A program made the position numbers and the translations under genes. Under the pieces are notes generated by a model that saw only the letters and a list, made by a program, of their open reading frames with translations, was not told the DNA's origin and did not search any database. Below, in pieces: positions 18,619-26,347 of a stretch of DNA of 64,000 bases. The stretch comes from Nonomuraea solani (GTDB lineage: Bacteria; Actinomycetota; Actinomycetes; Streptosporangiales; Streptosporangiaceae), in contig NZ_FNVT01000026.1 of assembly GCF_900108335.1 (NCBI RefSeq), forward strand, positions 1-64,000, written 5' to 3'. The stretch's first letter is position 1. Each line of letters opens with the position of its first letter.

Positions 18619-20415
18619 GTGAGCTCCACTTCTCAGCTCCGGCTTGGATTTCTCGGCCCGATCAGCATCTGGGATGGTCATCAGGCCGTGGCCTTGTCAG
18701 ACACCCGCGCACGCAGTTGTCTAGCCAGACTAATGCTCGAGCCTGGCACTCCCATCACTCGGGATCTCCTCGCCGACGCGATCTACAACCGTCGGCCACC
18801 TCGTACGGCACAGAACCAGGTGCAACGAGCCGTGTCCGTACTGCGCCGTCATAAAGTAGATATCGAGACGTACGAGGACGGCTACATCTTGCGCATAGAG
18901 CAACTGAGGATCGATGGGTTTGCGGCGGAGGCGATGATCGAGCAAGCGCGCCAAGCTCACTCCGCCGAATGCGACGAGGAAGCCGTCGAACTCTTCCGCA
19001 CTGCATTGCAGTTCTGGCGTGGCCCTGTGCTTTGCGGTCTGGATTCAGCCGATCTCCAACTTCGGGCGCTGCCTTGGGAGGAACTTCGCCTGATCGCCCT
19101 GGAGGAACGGACGTGGGCGGAGCTCCGGATGGGCAAAGGACGCGACCTGGTGCCTGAGCTGACGAACCTCGTTCACGAGCATTGCCTGCACCAGCCGTTT
19201 CACGAGCAACTCATGCTGGCACTCTTCCGCGCCGGGCGTCCTTCCGAAGCAGTGAACGCCTATCACGGATTACGCGAGCGACTGGAGGGTGAATTGGGCG
19301 AGGCCCCCCGTCCCACTCTGAAGAAGCTTCTGCATCGCATCGCCATGAACGACAGCAGTCTGTTGCCGGGAGCGCCCAGCACAAGCGCCCCTCGCCAGCT
19401 CCCTCGACGCCTGCCGGTCATCGAGGGCAGGAAGTCTGAGATCGACTCAATCCTGTCCACGCTTGCTGTCGCCGGGCCCGGCTCCCCCGTGGTGGTCAGC
19501 GGACCGGGCGGGGTGGGCAAGACAACCGTCGCGACAGGCGCCGCTCATCAGGCCCTCGACCTGTTCCCCGATGGACAGCTATTCGCGGAGCTATCCGGCT
19601 CCAGCGATCCCGCCATGCCGGCCAACGTACTTGGGGATTTCCTCAGAGACCTGGGGGTCTCTGAACAGAACATTCCCGATGACGTCGAGCAGCGCGCGAA
19701 GCTTTTTCGATCCGTGGTCGCGGACAGACGTCTCCTGATGGTCCTGGACAATGCCGCAAACACCACGCAAGTCGAGCCCCTGCTCCCAGGGGTGTCCAGC
19801 TGTAGGACGATCATTACCAGCCGGCGGCCGCTGACTGAACTCCCAGGCGCGACACTTATCCGGCTCTTCCCTCTGTCTGACTTGCCAGCGCGGGCGATTC
19901 TGGCCGACAGCGGGCGGCGACTCGACGTTGATCCCGCTGCCGTACACGCACTCATCGAACTGTGCCAGGGGTACCCGCTGGCATTGAAAATCGTCGCCGC
20001 GCGCCTCGCAGCCAAACCCCATTGGAGCTTCCGGAAACTCCTTAATCGGATTCTCGGTTCGCCTGTAGACGAGATGGCGAGCGGGGAGCTACGGGTCCGT
20101 CCACTGCTGGATTCCAACTACCAAATGCTAGACGATCAATCGCGTTCGCTCCTTCGACGTGTCGGCTTCTACGGCCAACACCACTTCTCGCTATCGGACG
20201 CCGCAGCCCTCGCTGACTGCTCGCAGGACGCTGCTGAGGACTTGCTGGACAACCTGATCGACGCTCATTTTGTGGAACCCGGGTATCGCGGCTATCTTCT
20301 CGTTCTGGACTATGCCAGAGGGCGGGCCGTGGCCGAAGAATCGGAAACTGAGCTCCTCGCGGCCCTCACCCGCGTCCTCAAGCTGCAGCGACGGAAAGTG
20401 CTTGCTCGCGATTGA
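18619..20415 (+). CDS. AfsR/SARP-family transcriptional regulator with NB-ARC domain, 598 aa
   Basis: GTG at 18619 behind GGAGGTGA (18608-18615). An N-terminal OmpR-like winged helix (LRLGFLGPISIWDG through DGYILRIE, about 1-95) is followed by the bacterial transcriptional activation domain (about 96-245, including HEHCLHQPFHEQLMLALFRA and PSEAVNAYHGLRERL), then an NB-ARC ATPase with Walker A SGPGGVGKTTVA near residue 293, a LLMVLDNAAN Walker B, and TSRRPL and GYPLALKI motifs. It lacks the C-terminal TPR block of full-length AfsR. SARPs activate antibiotic clusters; its position 640 bp before the synthetase suggests it controls the lanthipeptide. A TTA codon at 19270-19272 (codon 218) makes it a candidate for bldA tRNA-dependent translation. 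Confidence 0.9.
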   Translation: MSSTSQLRLGFLGPISIWDGHQAVALSDTRARSCLARLMLEPGTPITRDLLADAIYNRRPPRTAQNQVQRAVSVLRRHKVDIETYEDGYILRIEQLRIDGFAAEAMIEQARQAHSAECDEEAVELFRTALQFWRGPVLCGLDSADLQLRALPWEELRLIALEERTWAELRMGKGRDLVPELTNLVHEHCLHQPFHEQLMLALFRAGRPSEAVNAYHGLRERLEGELGEAPRPTLKKLLHRIAMNDSSLLPGAPSTSAPRQLPRRLPVIEGRKSEIDSILSTLAVAGPGSPVVVSGPGGVGKTTVATGAAHQALDLFPDGQLFAELSGSSDPAMPANVLGDFLRDLGVSEQNIPDDVEQRAKLFRSVVADRRLLMVLDNAANTTQVEPLLPGVSSCRTIITSRRPLTELPGATLIRLFPLSDLPARAILADSGRRLDVDPAAVHALIELCQGYPLALKIVAARLAAKPHWSFRKLLNRILGSPVDEMASGELRVRPLLDSNYQMLDDQSRSLLRRVGFYGQHHFSLSDAAALADCSQDAAEDLLDNLIDAHFVEPGYRGYLLVLDYARGRAVAEESETELLAALTRVLKLQRRKVLARD

Positions 20416-21038
20416 AGCAATCGCCACAGCGACGCTTCGCCGTCGCGCCCTTGACCCATGTTCCGCGTAATTCGGTGGACTAGAGATGCAGATTGGTGCT
20501 CTGAACTGGGCTGACATGGCTGCGGCCGCCTGGAGGGCGTTTCTCTACGCGGTGCCGTTCAGGCTGGTCAGCTGGGTGTGGGCTGAAGGTCGATGACCTG
20601 CAAGGAACCCGACAACCTGGCCGCTGGTCTACATGCACGGCACGTACCTGGTGAGGTAGAGCCGATCGATACAGTCAACGTCGAGTGCGACATGCCCATC
20701 AAGAATGTCCGTCAGTGTCTCAGCACGAATCACGTCGATCACCTACTGTAACGCAACCGTTCCTACGGTTGCGAATGTCCACGATCCCGCACGATCACGC
20801 CTGCTGAACCACGAACCTTGGTGGTCCGAGGCGAACCCTCGTTAGATTCTTCAAATTACGGGAAACGTGGGCTTGAATCCAGGAACGGCTCATTGGTACG
20901 TTTTGACCGCTTACAGCTTGTGGCGATGGCGTTGCGTTCTGCGAGACCTCACATCACCGCTCTTCGTCGCTGTTGAACGAGGACAGCGTATCGACAGCGC
21001 TGCAAGATACATTTAGCGCACAGTAAAGGGCCAATGTG
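20416..21038 (+). other. Regulatory intergenic region upstream of the lanthipeptide synthetase
   Basis: About 620 bp with no gene I can support. It must hold the promoter of the synthetase operon and is the likeliest target of the SARP upstream. I see the hairpin at 20752-20773 and A+T-richer sequence at 20995-21025 (AAGATACATTTAG) that might contain a -10 element, but no clear 11-bp direct repeats of the AfsR type. Confidence 0.4.
20752..20773. promoter_or_regulatory. 8-bp inverted repeat, possible operator or terminator
   Basis: CGCAACCG (20752-20759) pairs with CGGTTGCG (20766-20773) across a 6-nt loop TTCCTA. It lies 337 bp after the SARP gene stop and 280 bp before the synthetase start. 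It could terminate the SARP transcript or be a protein-binding palindrome; the sequence alone does not decide. Confidence 0.35.
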
Positions 21039-21044
21039 CTAAGG
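21039..21044 (+). promoter_or_regulatory. Ribosome binding site of the lanthipeptide synthetase
   Basis: AAGGAG at 21039-21044, 8 nt before ATG 21053, fixes the start of the synthetase. Confidence 0.8.
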
Positions 21045-21052
21045 AGCGGGCG

Positions 21053-23608
21053 ATGGACCGTCGATATGAGCTCTACTGCACCAAGGACCCGTACTTCTAC
21101 GACCGCACAGACCTCGACTCTCCGCACGTCTCCATCTTTGAGCCATTGCGGGAAGAGGCCACACCGGCTGGCTGGGAGCGCATATCAGCCGAGGGCTGGA
21201 TCCACCTCCGTCCGCCTGGTGCGCTCATTCCTCGCCAAGGATGGAAGATCCACGTCTCGGCGACATTGAAGAATGCGGAGCGCGTGACTAAAGAAGTCCG
21301 GAACTATTGCGTCCGCTATGAGATAACGTTCAAAGTGGTGCCGGACCCAGTGGAATGGAGAAACCGTAACTCCAAGTACGCCCCACGAGCCGCCAGTGGC
21401 AAACTAGCAACGATCTACCCAAGTAACCACGCACAATTGCACACCGTATTGGCCGAGTTAGGAGAAATCCTTCAGGGTGAGGCAGGACCGTACATCTTGA
21501 GCGATCTGCGGTGGGGCGACGGCCCACTACATGTACGCTACGGCGCGTTTCAGCGACTCATGACGTGGGACGCGACCGGGCAATCCGTTCTGGCGATCGA
21601 GGATCCTCAAGGAAAGCTTGTCAGAGATCCTCGCGATCCAGTTTTCAACCCTCCAGAGTGGGCCAAACTACCCTCGTTCCTGCAGCCCCATCTGGATCGA
21701 AGAAATGATCTACGGCTCGACGGCTTCCCCTATGAAATCGTCGGCGCCCTCCATTACTCCAATGGTGGCGGGGTCTACGAGGCGAGGGACAAGCGTACCG
21801 CTCAACGGGTAGTTGCCAAGGAAGGCCGGCCCCATGCCGGAATCGACCTCGCGGGCCGTGACGCGGTGGATCGACTCCGTCTCGAGCGGAAGATCCTAGA
21901 GCGGCTAGACGGGATGCTGTGCGTTCCTCAGCTCCTTGACTATGCCACGGTCGGCGAGCATGAATTCCTCATCGAGGAATTCATCGAAGGCCAGACTCTG
22001 TGGCACGAACTCCTCCGACGGAATCCCCTGATCAAGACTGGACCACGACCTCGACAGGAACTGACGGACTATGGTCGTTGGGCGATGGCGCTGTGGGAGC
22101 GTGTCACCGATGCGGTACACCTCATGCATGATCGGGGGGTGGTATTCGGCGACCTCCACATGTTCAACATCTTTGTCATCGAACAGGGTGATGAAGTCAA
22201 GCTGATCGATTTCGAGGCCGGATGGTTCCTCGAGGAGGGCGGTCGGCAAGTTATGGCCAATCCTGGTTTCGCCGCCCCACGCGGCACTAAAGGGACAGAC
22301 GTTGACGAGTACGCGCTTGCATGCCTGAAGCTGGCCCTCTTCACACCGGTGACCACGCTGACCCGTCTCGATAACGGGAAAGCGGCGGATCTGGCGCACC
22401 GAATCGCGGAAATGTTCGGGGTGCCGTGGTCGTGGCTGGAGTCGGCAGTACGGATGCTTTCGGGGACGGAGCCGTCTGTGCCGGTGCCAGGCGAAGCCGA
22501 TGTCATAGGCTCGGCGACATCAGCGATACGAGCAAGCGCGTCGCCCAGTCGGGAGGACCGTCTTTTCCCCGGCGATATCAACCAATTTCTGGAGCCGAGT
22601 GGGGGCCTCAGTTTGGCGTATGGCGCGGCAGGTGTGTTATGGGCCTTACAGCAGATTGGGTCTGGAAGTTATTCAAGTGGCGAACAATGGTTGCTCAAGC
22701 AGACTCAGCAGGGACAAAAAGATCTACCGTCAGGCTTCTACAACGGTGCGCACGGAATAGCCTACACGCTGTGGGAGCTCGACCATCGAGAAGCAGCCCT
22801 AGACCTTCTCACGACACTGACCGACCGGTTCGACTCTGATGAGCCGGACAACAGCCTATACTCCGGCCTGGCTGGTATCGGGCTGAGCTGGCTGCATTTC
22901 GCTAGGCTGTGCGGAAATGATTCTTTCCTGAGGAAGGCTATTCGCGCCGGCGCCACTATTGAGGAGCGCCTGGGCACAATTGACTCGGTGCCAGAAACCA
23001 GCGGTGGCCCGCATGGTTACGCCGGTCTAATGTATGGCGCCTCCGGACCGGCCCTGCTTTTCACCGCACTCTACGAAGCGACCGGGGAAGCTCAATACCT
23101 CGACACCGCAGAGACTGCATTACGTCAGGACCTCAGGCGCTGCACCCATGACTCCGACGGCGGACTCCACGTTAACGAGGGCAGACGAATCCTGCCTTAC
23201 CTAGCCGACGGGAGCGCGGGCATTGGCCTGGCCTTGCACCGCTTCCTAGCACAGTACGACGTTCCTGATCTCCGCAAGAGCTTCGATGAGATCCGGCATG
23301 CGACCACTATCTCTTTCGCAATCTTCCCGGGGCTGTTCCGAGGTCTGGCAGGTTTGATCTTGTTCAATACGCACTGTGGAGCTGCCACGTACGCCAGCGA
23401 ACAGGTCCGTGGCCTTGAGTGGCACGCTACCCGCTGGAACGGGAAAACAGCCTTCCCTGGCTCCCAGCTACTGCGACTTTCTATGGACCTGGCCACCGGG
23501 AACTCGGGTGTGCTCCTCGCGCTGGCCGCTAGTCAGCCAGGTGCAGAGACACCCGTGGGCCTACCGCTGGTCACGGATTACGTCAACGGTTATGCCGAGA
23601 GGAGGTGA
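21053..23608 (+). CDS. Class III lanthipeptide synthetase (LanKC), 851 aa
   Basis: A trifunctional enzyme that phosphorylates Ser/Thr of the precursor, eliminates phosphate to give dehydroamino acids, and closes (methyl)lanthionine or labionin rings. The N-terminal lyase region (about 1-215) begins MDRRYELYCTKDPYFYD. The kinase domain (about 225-480) shows VVAKEGRPH, the catalytic VFGDLHMFNIFV loop (near 363) and LIDFEAG. The cyclase domain (about 510-851) has the repeated GAxG/GLAGIG/YGASGPALLF/DGSAGIGLALH motifs. The zinc-ligand Cys and Cys-His-Gly of LanC/LanL are absent (the nearest text is THCGAATYA), which places it in class III rather than class IV. Length fits LabKC-like proteins. TTA codons occur at 21458, 22637 and 22646. 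The precursor gene follows after 6 bp. Confidence 0.93.
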   Translation: MDRRYELYCTKDPYFYDRTDLDSPHVSIFEPLREEATPAGWERISAEGWIHLRPPGALIPRQGWKIHVSATLKNAERVTKEVRNYCVRYEITFKVVPDPVEWRNRNSKYAPRAASGKLATIYPSNHAQLHTVLAELGEILQGEAGPYILSDLRWGDGPLHVRYGAFQRLMTWDATGQSVLAIEDPQGKLVRDPRDPVFNPPEWAKLPSFLQPHLDRRNDLRLDGFPYEIVGALHYSNGGGVYEARDKRTAQRVVAKEGRPHAGIDLAGRDAVDRLRLERKILERLDGMLCVPQLLDYATVGEHEFLIEEFIEGQTLWHELLRRNPLIKTGPRPRQELTDYGRWAMALWERVTDAVHLMHDRGVVFGDLHMFNIFVIEQGDEVKLIDFEAGWFLEEGGRQVMANPGFAAPRGTKGTDVDEYALACLKLALFTPVTTLTRLDNGKAADLAHRIAEMFGVPWSWLESAVRMLSGTEPSVPVPGEADVIGSATSAIRASASPSREDRLFPGDINQFLEPSGGLSLAYGAAGVLWALQQIGSGSYSSGEQWLLKQTQQGQKDLPSGFYNGAHGIAYTLWELDHREAALDLLTTLTDRFDSDEPDNSLYSGLAGIGLSWLHFARLCGNDSFLRKAIRAGATIEERLGTIDSVPETSGGPHGYAGLMYGASGPALLFTALYEATGEAQYLDTAETALRQDLRRCTHDSDGGLHVNEGRRILPYLADGSAGIGLALHRFLAQYDVPDLRKSFDEIRHATTISFAIFPGLFRGLAGLILFNTHCGAATYASEQVRGLEWHATRWNGKTAFPGSQLLRLSMDLATGNSGVLLALAASQPGAETPVGLPLVTDYVNGYAERR

Positions 23609-23614
23609 ACCAGT

Positions 23615-23767
23615 ATGTCACTTTACGATCTCCAGGGGTTGAGTCCCGATTTGGACGCTTCTGCGTTCGAAAGCCTCACTAGCACAATCTGTTGTAACCC
23701 CTCGGAAGAGCACAGCTCGCTGTCTCCGTGGTGTTACGAAAGCGATGACAGCGGATACTTCTCCTAA
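23615..23767 (+). CDS. Class III lanthipeptide precursor peptide, 50 aa (LanA)
   Basis: ATG 23615, preceded by GAGAGGAGGTGAAC (strong RBS, overlapping the end of the synthetase gene), TAA at 23765-23767. The leader begins MSLYDLQGLSPDLDA; LYDLQ matches the (I/L)-x-x-L-Q motif that class III kinases recognise. The likely core starts around residue 20: SLTSTICCNP with Ser20-x2-Ser23-x2-Cys26 (Cys27 gives x3), then SSLSPWC with Ser34-x2-Ser37-x2-Cys40. Ser-x2-Ser-x(n)-Cys is the labionin/lanthionine signature of labyrinthopeptins and SapB. Three cysteines are present, so one could remain free or form a disulfide. The ten-residue acidic tail after Cys40 (YESDDSGYFS) is unusual. Ring topology and cleavage site are inferred. 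Confidence 0.9.
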   Translation: MSLYDLQGLSPDLDASAFESLTSTICCNPSEEHSSLSPWCYESDDSGYFS

Positions 23768-23776
23768 TTGAACGCC

Positions 23777-23817
23777 TCCGGTGCTTGCTCCGAGCGTTAT
23801 TCGGAGCAAGCATCGGA
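23777..23817 (+). terminator. 17-bp hairpin after the precursor gene
   Basis: 23777-23793 pairs with 23801-23817 across a 7-nt loop (GCGTTAT); 12 bp (TGCTTGCTCCGA) are uninterrupted, followed by one G-U pair and four more pairs. It lies 10 bp after the precursor stop and 41 bp before the permease start. No T-run follows. It probably acts as a partial terminator or 3' RNA stabiliser that sets precursor mRNA above transporter mRNA. Confidence 0.85.
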
Positions 23818-23857
23818 CACGCACAGCAAGCTTACTATCCGTGTGGAGGCGGTTGCG

Positions 23858-26347
23858 GTGATGATGCTCGCCTGGAGGACGCTTCGCTGGCACAAGGGGA
23901 ATTTGCTTGGCAGTCTCATCGCTCTCGCGATCGCGGCATCTCTGACCAGTGCCTTCGTCTTCCTCCTTGACTCGGTCGGCCGCCAACAACCGACGGTGGA
24001 ACGATATGCTGCGGCAACGGCGGCTGTGTACTCCCAAGACAAGGGGATGATCACCCCCGACGTGGTCGAGCGGGTATCCGCGGTGCCGAATGTCGTTAGT
24101 GTTGCCCCCGAGTTGAACTTCGCCGCTGACGTTCTCGACGCAACAGGAACGGCCGTGGTGGTGCCTGGCGACCAGCATCCGAGTGCCTGGGCTCACGGCT
24201 GGGCGAGCGCTGTCCTGACGCCGTTCACTATCCAGCGAGGAACACCACCGCATGCCGCAAGTGAAGTGGTTCTCGACACGCGGCTGACTCGTGAAGCACG
24301 AGTCGAAGTCGGTGACGTGATCCGGATTGTTGTGCTCGGTGTGGCGCGCCAGTACAAGGTCGTAGGCATCGCCTCCTCTCGCCATCCAGTGCGATATCAG
24401 TCGTCGGTGTTCTTCAACGACGAACACGCCGCTGAACTCGCAGAGCAAGGCGGCAACGTCGATGCGCTCGGGGTGTTCGTGCGGCGGGGGGCCAACGCCG
24501 CACAGGTCGCCGCGGCTTTGAAGCGAGTCACTCACGGGCTCGACGTCGCCATCGGGTCGAGGCTCGCTCTTGCGGAGGGCAATCTCGTCGACGACGGCAA
24601 GATGGCTCAGTCCATGGTCGTCTTGGTCGTACTGGTTCTGTTAATCGCAATCGGAGTGACCAGCGGCGCGATGGGGGTGTCAATCCGGCGCCGGAGTAAG
24701 GAGATCGCGATCCTGCGCGCACTCGGTGCTCGTCCTGGCTCGGTCCGGCGGATGCTGCTGGCCGAGGGCCTGCTGCTATGTCTTGTGGCCGCGGCATTGG
24801 GTCTGCCAGCAGGACGACTGATCGCTGCGGGGATCACGGGCCCCCGCTTCGGGTTTCTCCAGTTCAGCGCGTCCTACAGAATCGTGGTCACGCCATGGGC
24901 TATCGGGTGGACGACCATACTTATGGTGTTGATTGCTGAGGTGTCCGCGCTCATCGCGGTTCGGGAAGCGCTGCGTATCCGCCCGGGTGACGCCCTGATT
25001 GAGGCTCCGGCTGAAGGGCGATCGCTACGGAAGCCGCGACTGCTCGCTGGCGCAACCTGTCTTGCGTTCGCCGCCAGCACGACTGCCTTGTTGACTAGCG
25101 GCTGGATAACTCTGGACGCCACAGTGGGTCTTTTCGCGCCCTTTGGTGTCATCGCCCTGGTAGTGGCCGGGGCTGGACTGCTCGGTCCGTGGGCGGTGCT
25201 GTTCCTGAACAGGCTGATTCCAGGCGCGGTGGGCGCGCTGTCAAGGGTTACTGGATTCTTCGCCGTCGCCAACGTGAAGTTCAATCATCGCCGGTTCGCC
25301 GGGACTATGGGGCCACTCGCGCTCGGCGCGACGCTGGCGGGGTCAGCAGTGGGCATGCAGCAGTTCTTCAATTGGCAGGCGGCCGCGGATGTCGCACGGA
25401 CCGTGCCGGCCGAATATGTCATCGATGCCGGACGCATCGGAGTACGATTCAGTGAGGATCTCCGGCTAGCGCTTGAGCGGGTGACCACGGTCGCCGGGAC
25501 CAGCGGGCTGTCGAATATGAGTGTGATTTCCAAGCGCGGTGTAACCACAGGCCGGGCGCAGATCTTCACTGGAAATATCGAAGACGCTTTAAACTTCCCT
25601 GCTTCCGATGGCGATGTTTCAGCACTCGACGCCAATTCCATCGCGGTAAATGCATCCACCGCGACCCGACTCGGGGTCGCGCGCGGGTCACAGGTGGAGG
25701 TCAGGTTCCCCGATATGAAGAGCGCGCGCTATGAAGTCGCTGCAGTCTACGGTGACATAAACGGTGTGCCCCCGCTGGCGATGTCTGCGGAGGCCGTACG
25801 CCCGTACGCCAAGGTTCCCCCCTATCAGCGACTCTATGCGCGAGCCGGAGATGGGGTATCCGCTTCGGACATCAAGCAGGTGGCCGATCGGGTGGCGATA
25901 GATCCCACGGTGGTGGAGGTTCGTACGCACCAGGAGTTCGTCGCCGAGGTGGCGCGGCAGAGGGCTGAGCTCAACCAGCCGTTCATGTACATCGTGGCAC
26001 TGATCGCAATCTTCTGCCTGGTGGCTACGATCAACGCGTTGGCGGTCGGGATGCTCGACCGGCGCACCGAGTTCGTGAGTATGCGGTTGCTGGGTGTCAG
26101 CCACCGCCAGATCAATCGCATGGTCGTCTGGGAAGCCATCCTCAGCATCGCCCCGATAATGCTGCTCGCCACAGTCCTTGCCGTCTGGACAACTACCCTG
26201 TTTGTCGTACGTTCCCCAGAAAGCCTAATGGCCCTGGCCGACTTCGTCCCGTGGGATTGGCTTGCCGCTCTCGGCGGGGCCGCCCTTATAGCGGGGGCCG
26301 TGGGAACGATGCTGGCGTCACGTGCCGTACTCAAGGAGGCAGGATGA
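23858..26347 (+). CDS. FtsX/MacB-type ABC transporter permease, about 829 aa
   Basis: The start is GTG 23858 (or ATG 23861): GGAGG at 23845-23849 is 8 nt away, whereas the longer frame opens directly at the precursor stop and crosses the hairpin. The N-terminal segment LLGSLIALAIAASLTSAFVFLL anchors a large extracytoplasmic domain. Two FtsX-like blocks follow: one with VVLVVLVLLIAIGVTSGAMG and the coupling motif RRRSKEIAILRALGARPGS, the other near the C-terminus with YIVALIAIFCLVATINALAVG and RRTEFVSMRLLGVSHRQ. This duplicated layout is typical of actinobacterial antibiotic-cluster permeases that pair with a MacB-type ATPase, here probably 28127-28885. TTA codon at 24641-24643. It ends in a 4-bp overlap with the next gene. 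Export or self-resistance is the likely role. Confidence 0.85.
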   Translation: MMMLAWRTLRWHKGNLLGSLIALAIAASLTSAFVFLLDSVGRQQPTVERYAAATAAVYSQDKGMITPDVVERVSAVPNVVSVAPELNFAADVLDATGTAVVVPGDQHPSAWAHGWASAVLTPFTIQRGTPPHAASEVVLDTRLTREARVEVGDVIRIVVLGVARQYKVVGIASSRHPVRYQSSVFFNDEHAAELAEQGGNVDALGVFVRRGANAAQVAAALKRVTHGLDVAIGSRLALAEGNLVDDGKMAQSMVVLVVLVLLIAIGVTSGAMGVSIRRRSKEIAILRALGARPGSVRRMLLAEGLLLCLVAAALGLPAGRLIAAGITGPRFGFLQFSASYRIVVTPWAIGWTTILMVLIAEVSALIAVREALRIRPGDALIEAPAEGRSLRKPRLLAGATCLAFAASTTALLTSGWITLDATVGLFAPFGVIALVVAGAGLLGPWAVLFLNRLIPGAVGALSRVTGFFAVANVKFNHRRFAGTMGPLALGATLAGSAVGMQQFFNWQAAADVARTVPAEYVIDAGRIGVRFSEDLRLALERVTTVAGTSGLSNMSVISKRGVTTGRAQIFTGNIEDALNFPASDGDVSALDANSIAVNASTATRLGVARGSQVEVRFPDMKSARYEVAAVYGDINGVPPLAMSAEAVRPYAKVPPYQRLYARAGDGVSASDIKQVADRVAIDPTVVEVRTHQEFVAEVARQRAELNQPFMYIVALIAIFCLVATINALAVGMLDRRTEFVSMRLLGVSHRQINRMVVWEAILSIAPIMLLATVLAVWTTTLFVVRSPESLMALADFVPWDWLAALGGAALIAGAVGTMLASRAVLKEAG

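Noticed and set aside
21053..23608. Class IV (LanL) assignment for the lanthionine synthetase.
   Set aside because: The cyclase domain lacks the Cys and Cys-His-Gly zinc ligands of LanL/LanC, and the leader LYDLQ motif fits class III.
23768..23857. Longer permease reading starting with TTG immediately after the precursor stop.
   Set aside because: It would translate through the 17-bp hairpin and has no RBS, while GGAGG sits 8-11 nt before GTG 23858/ATG 23861.
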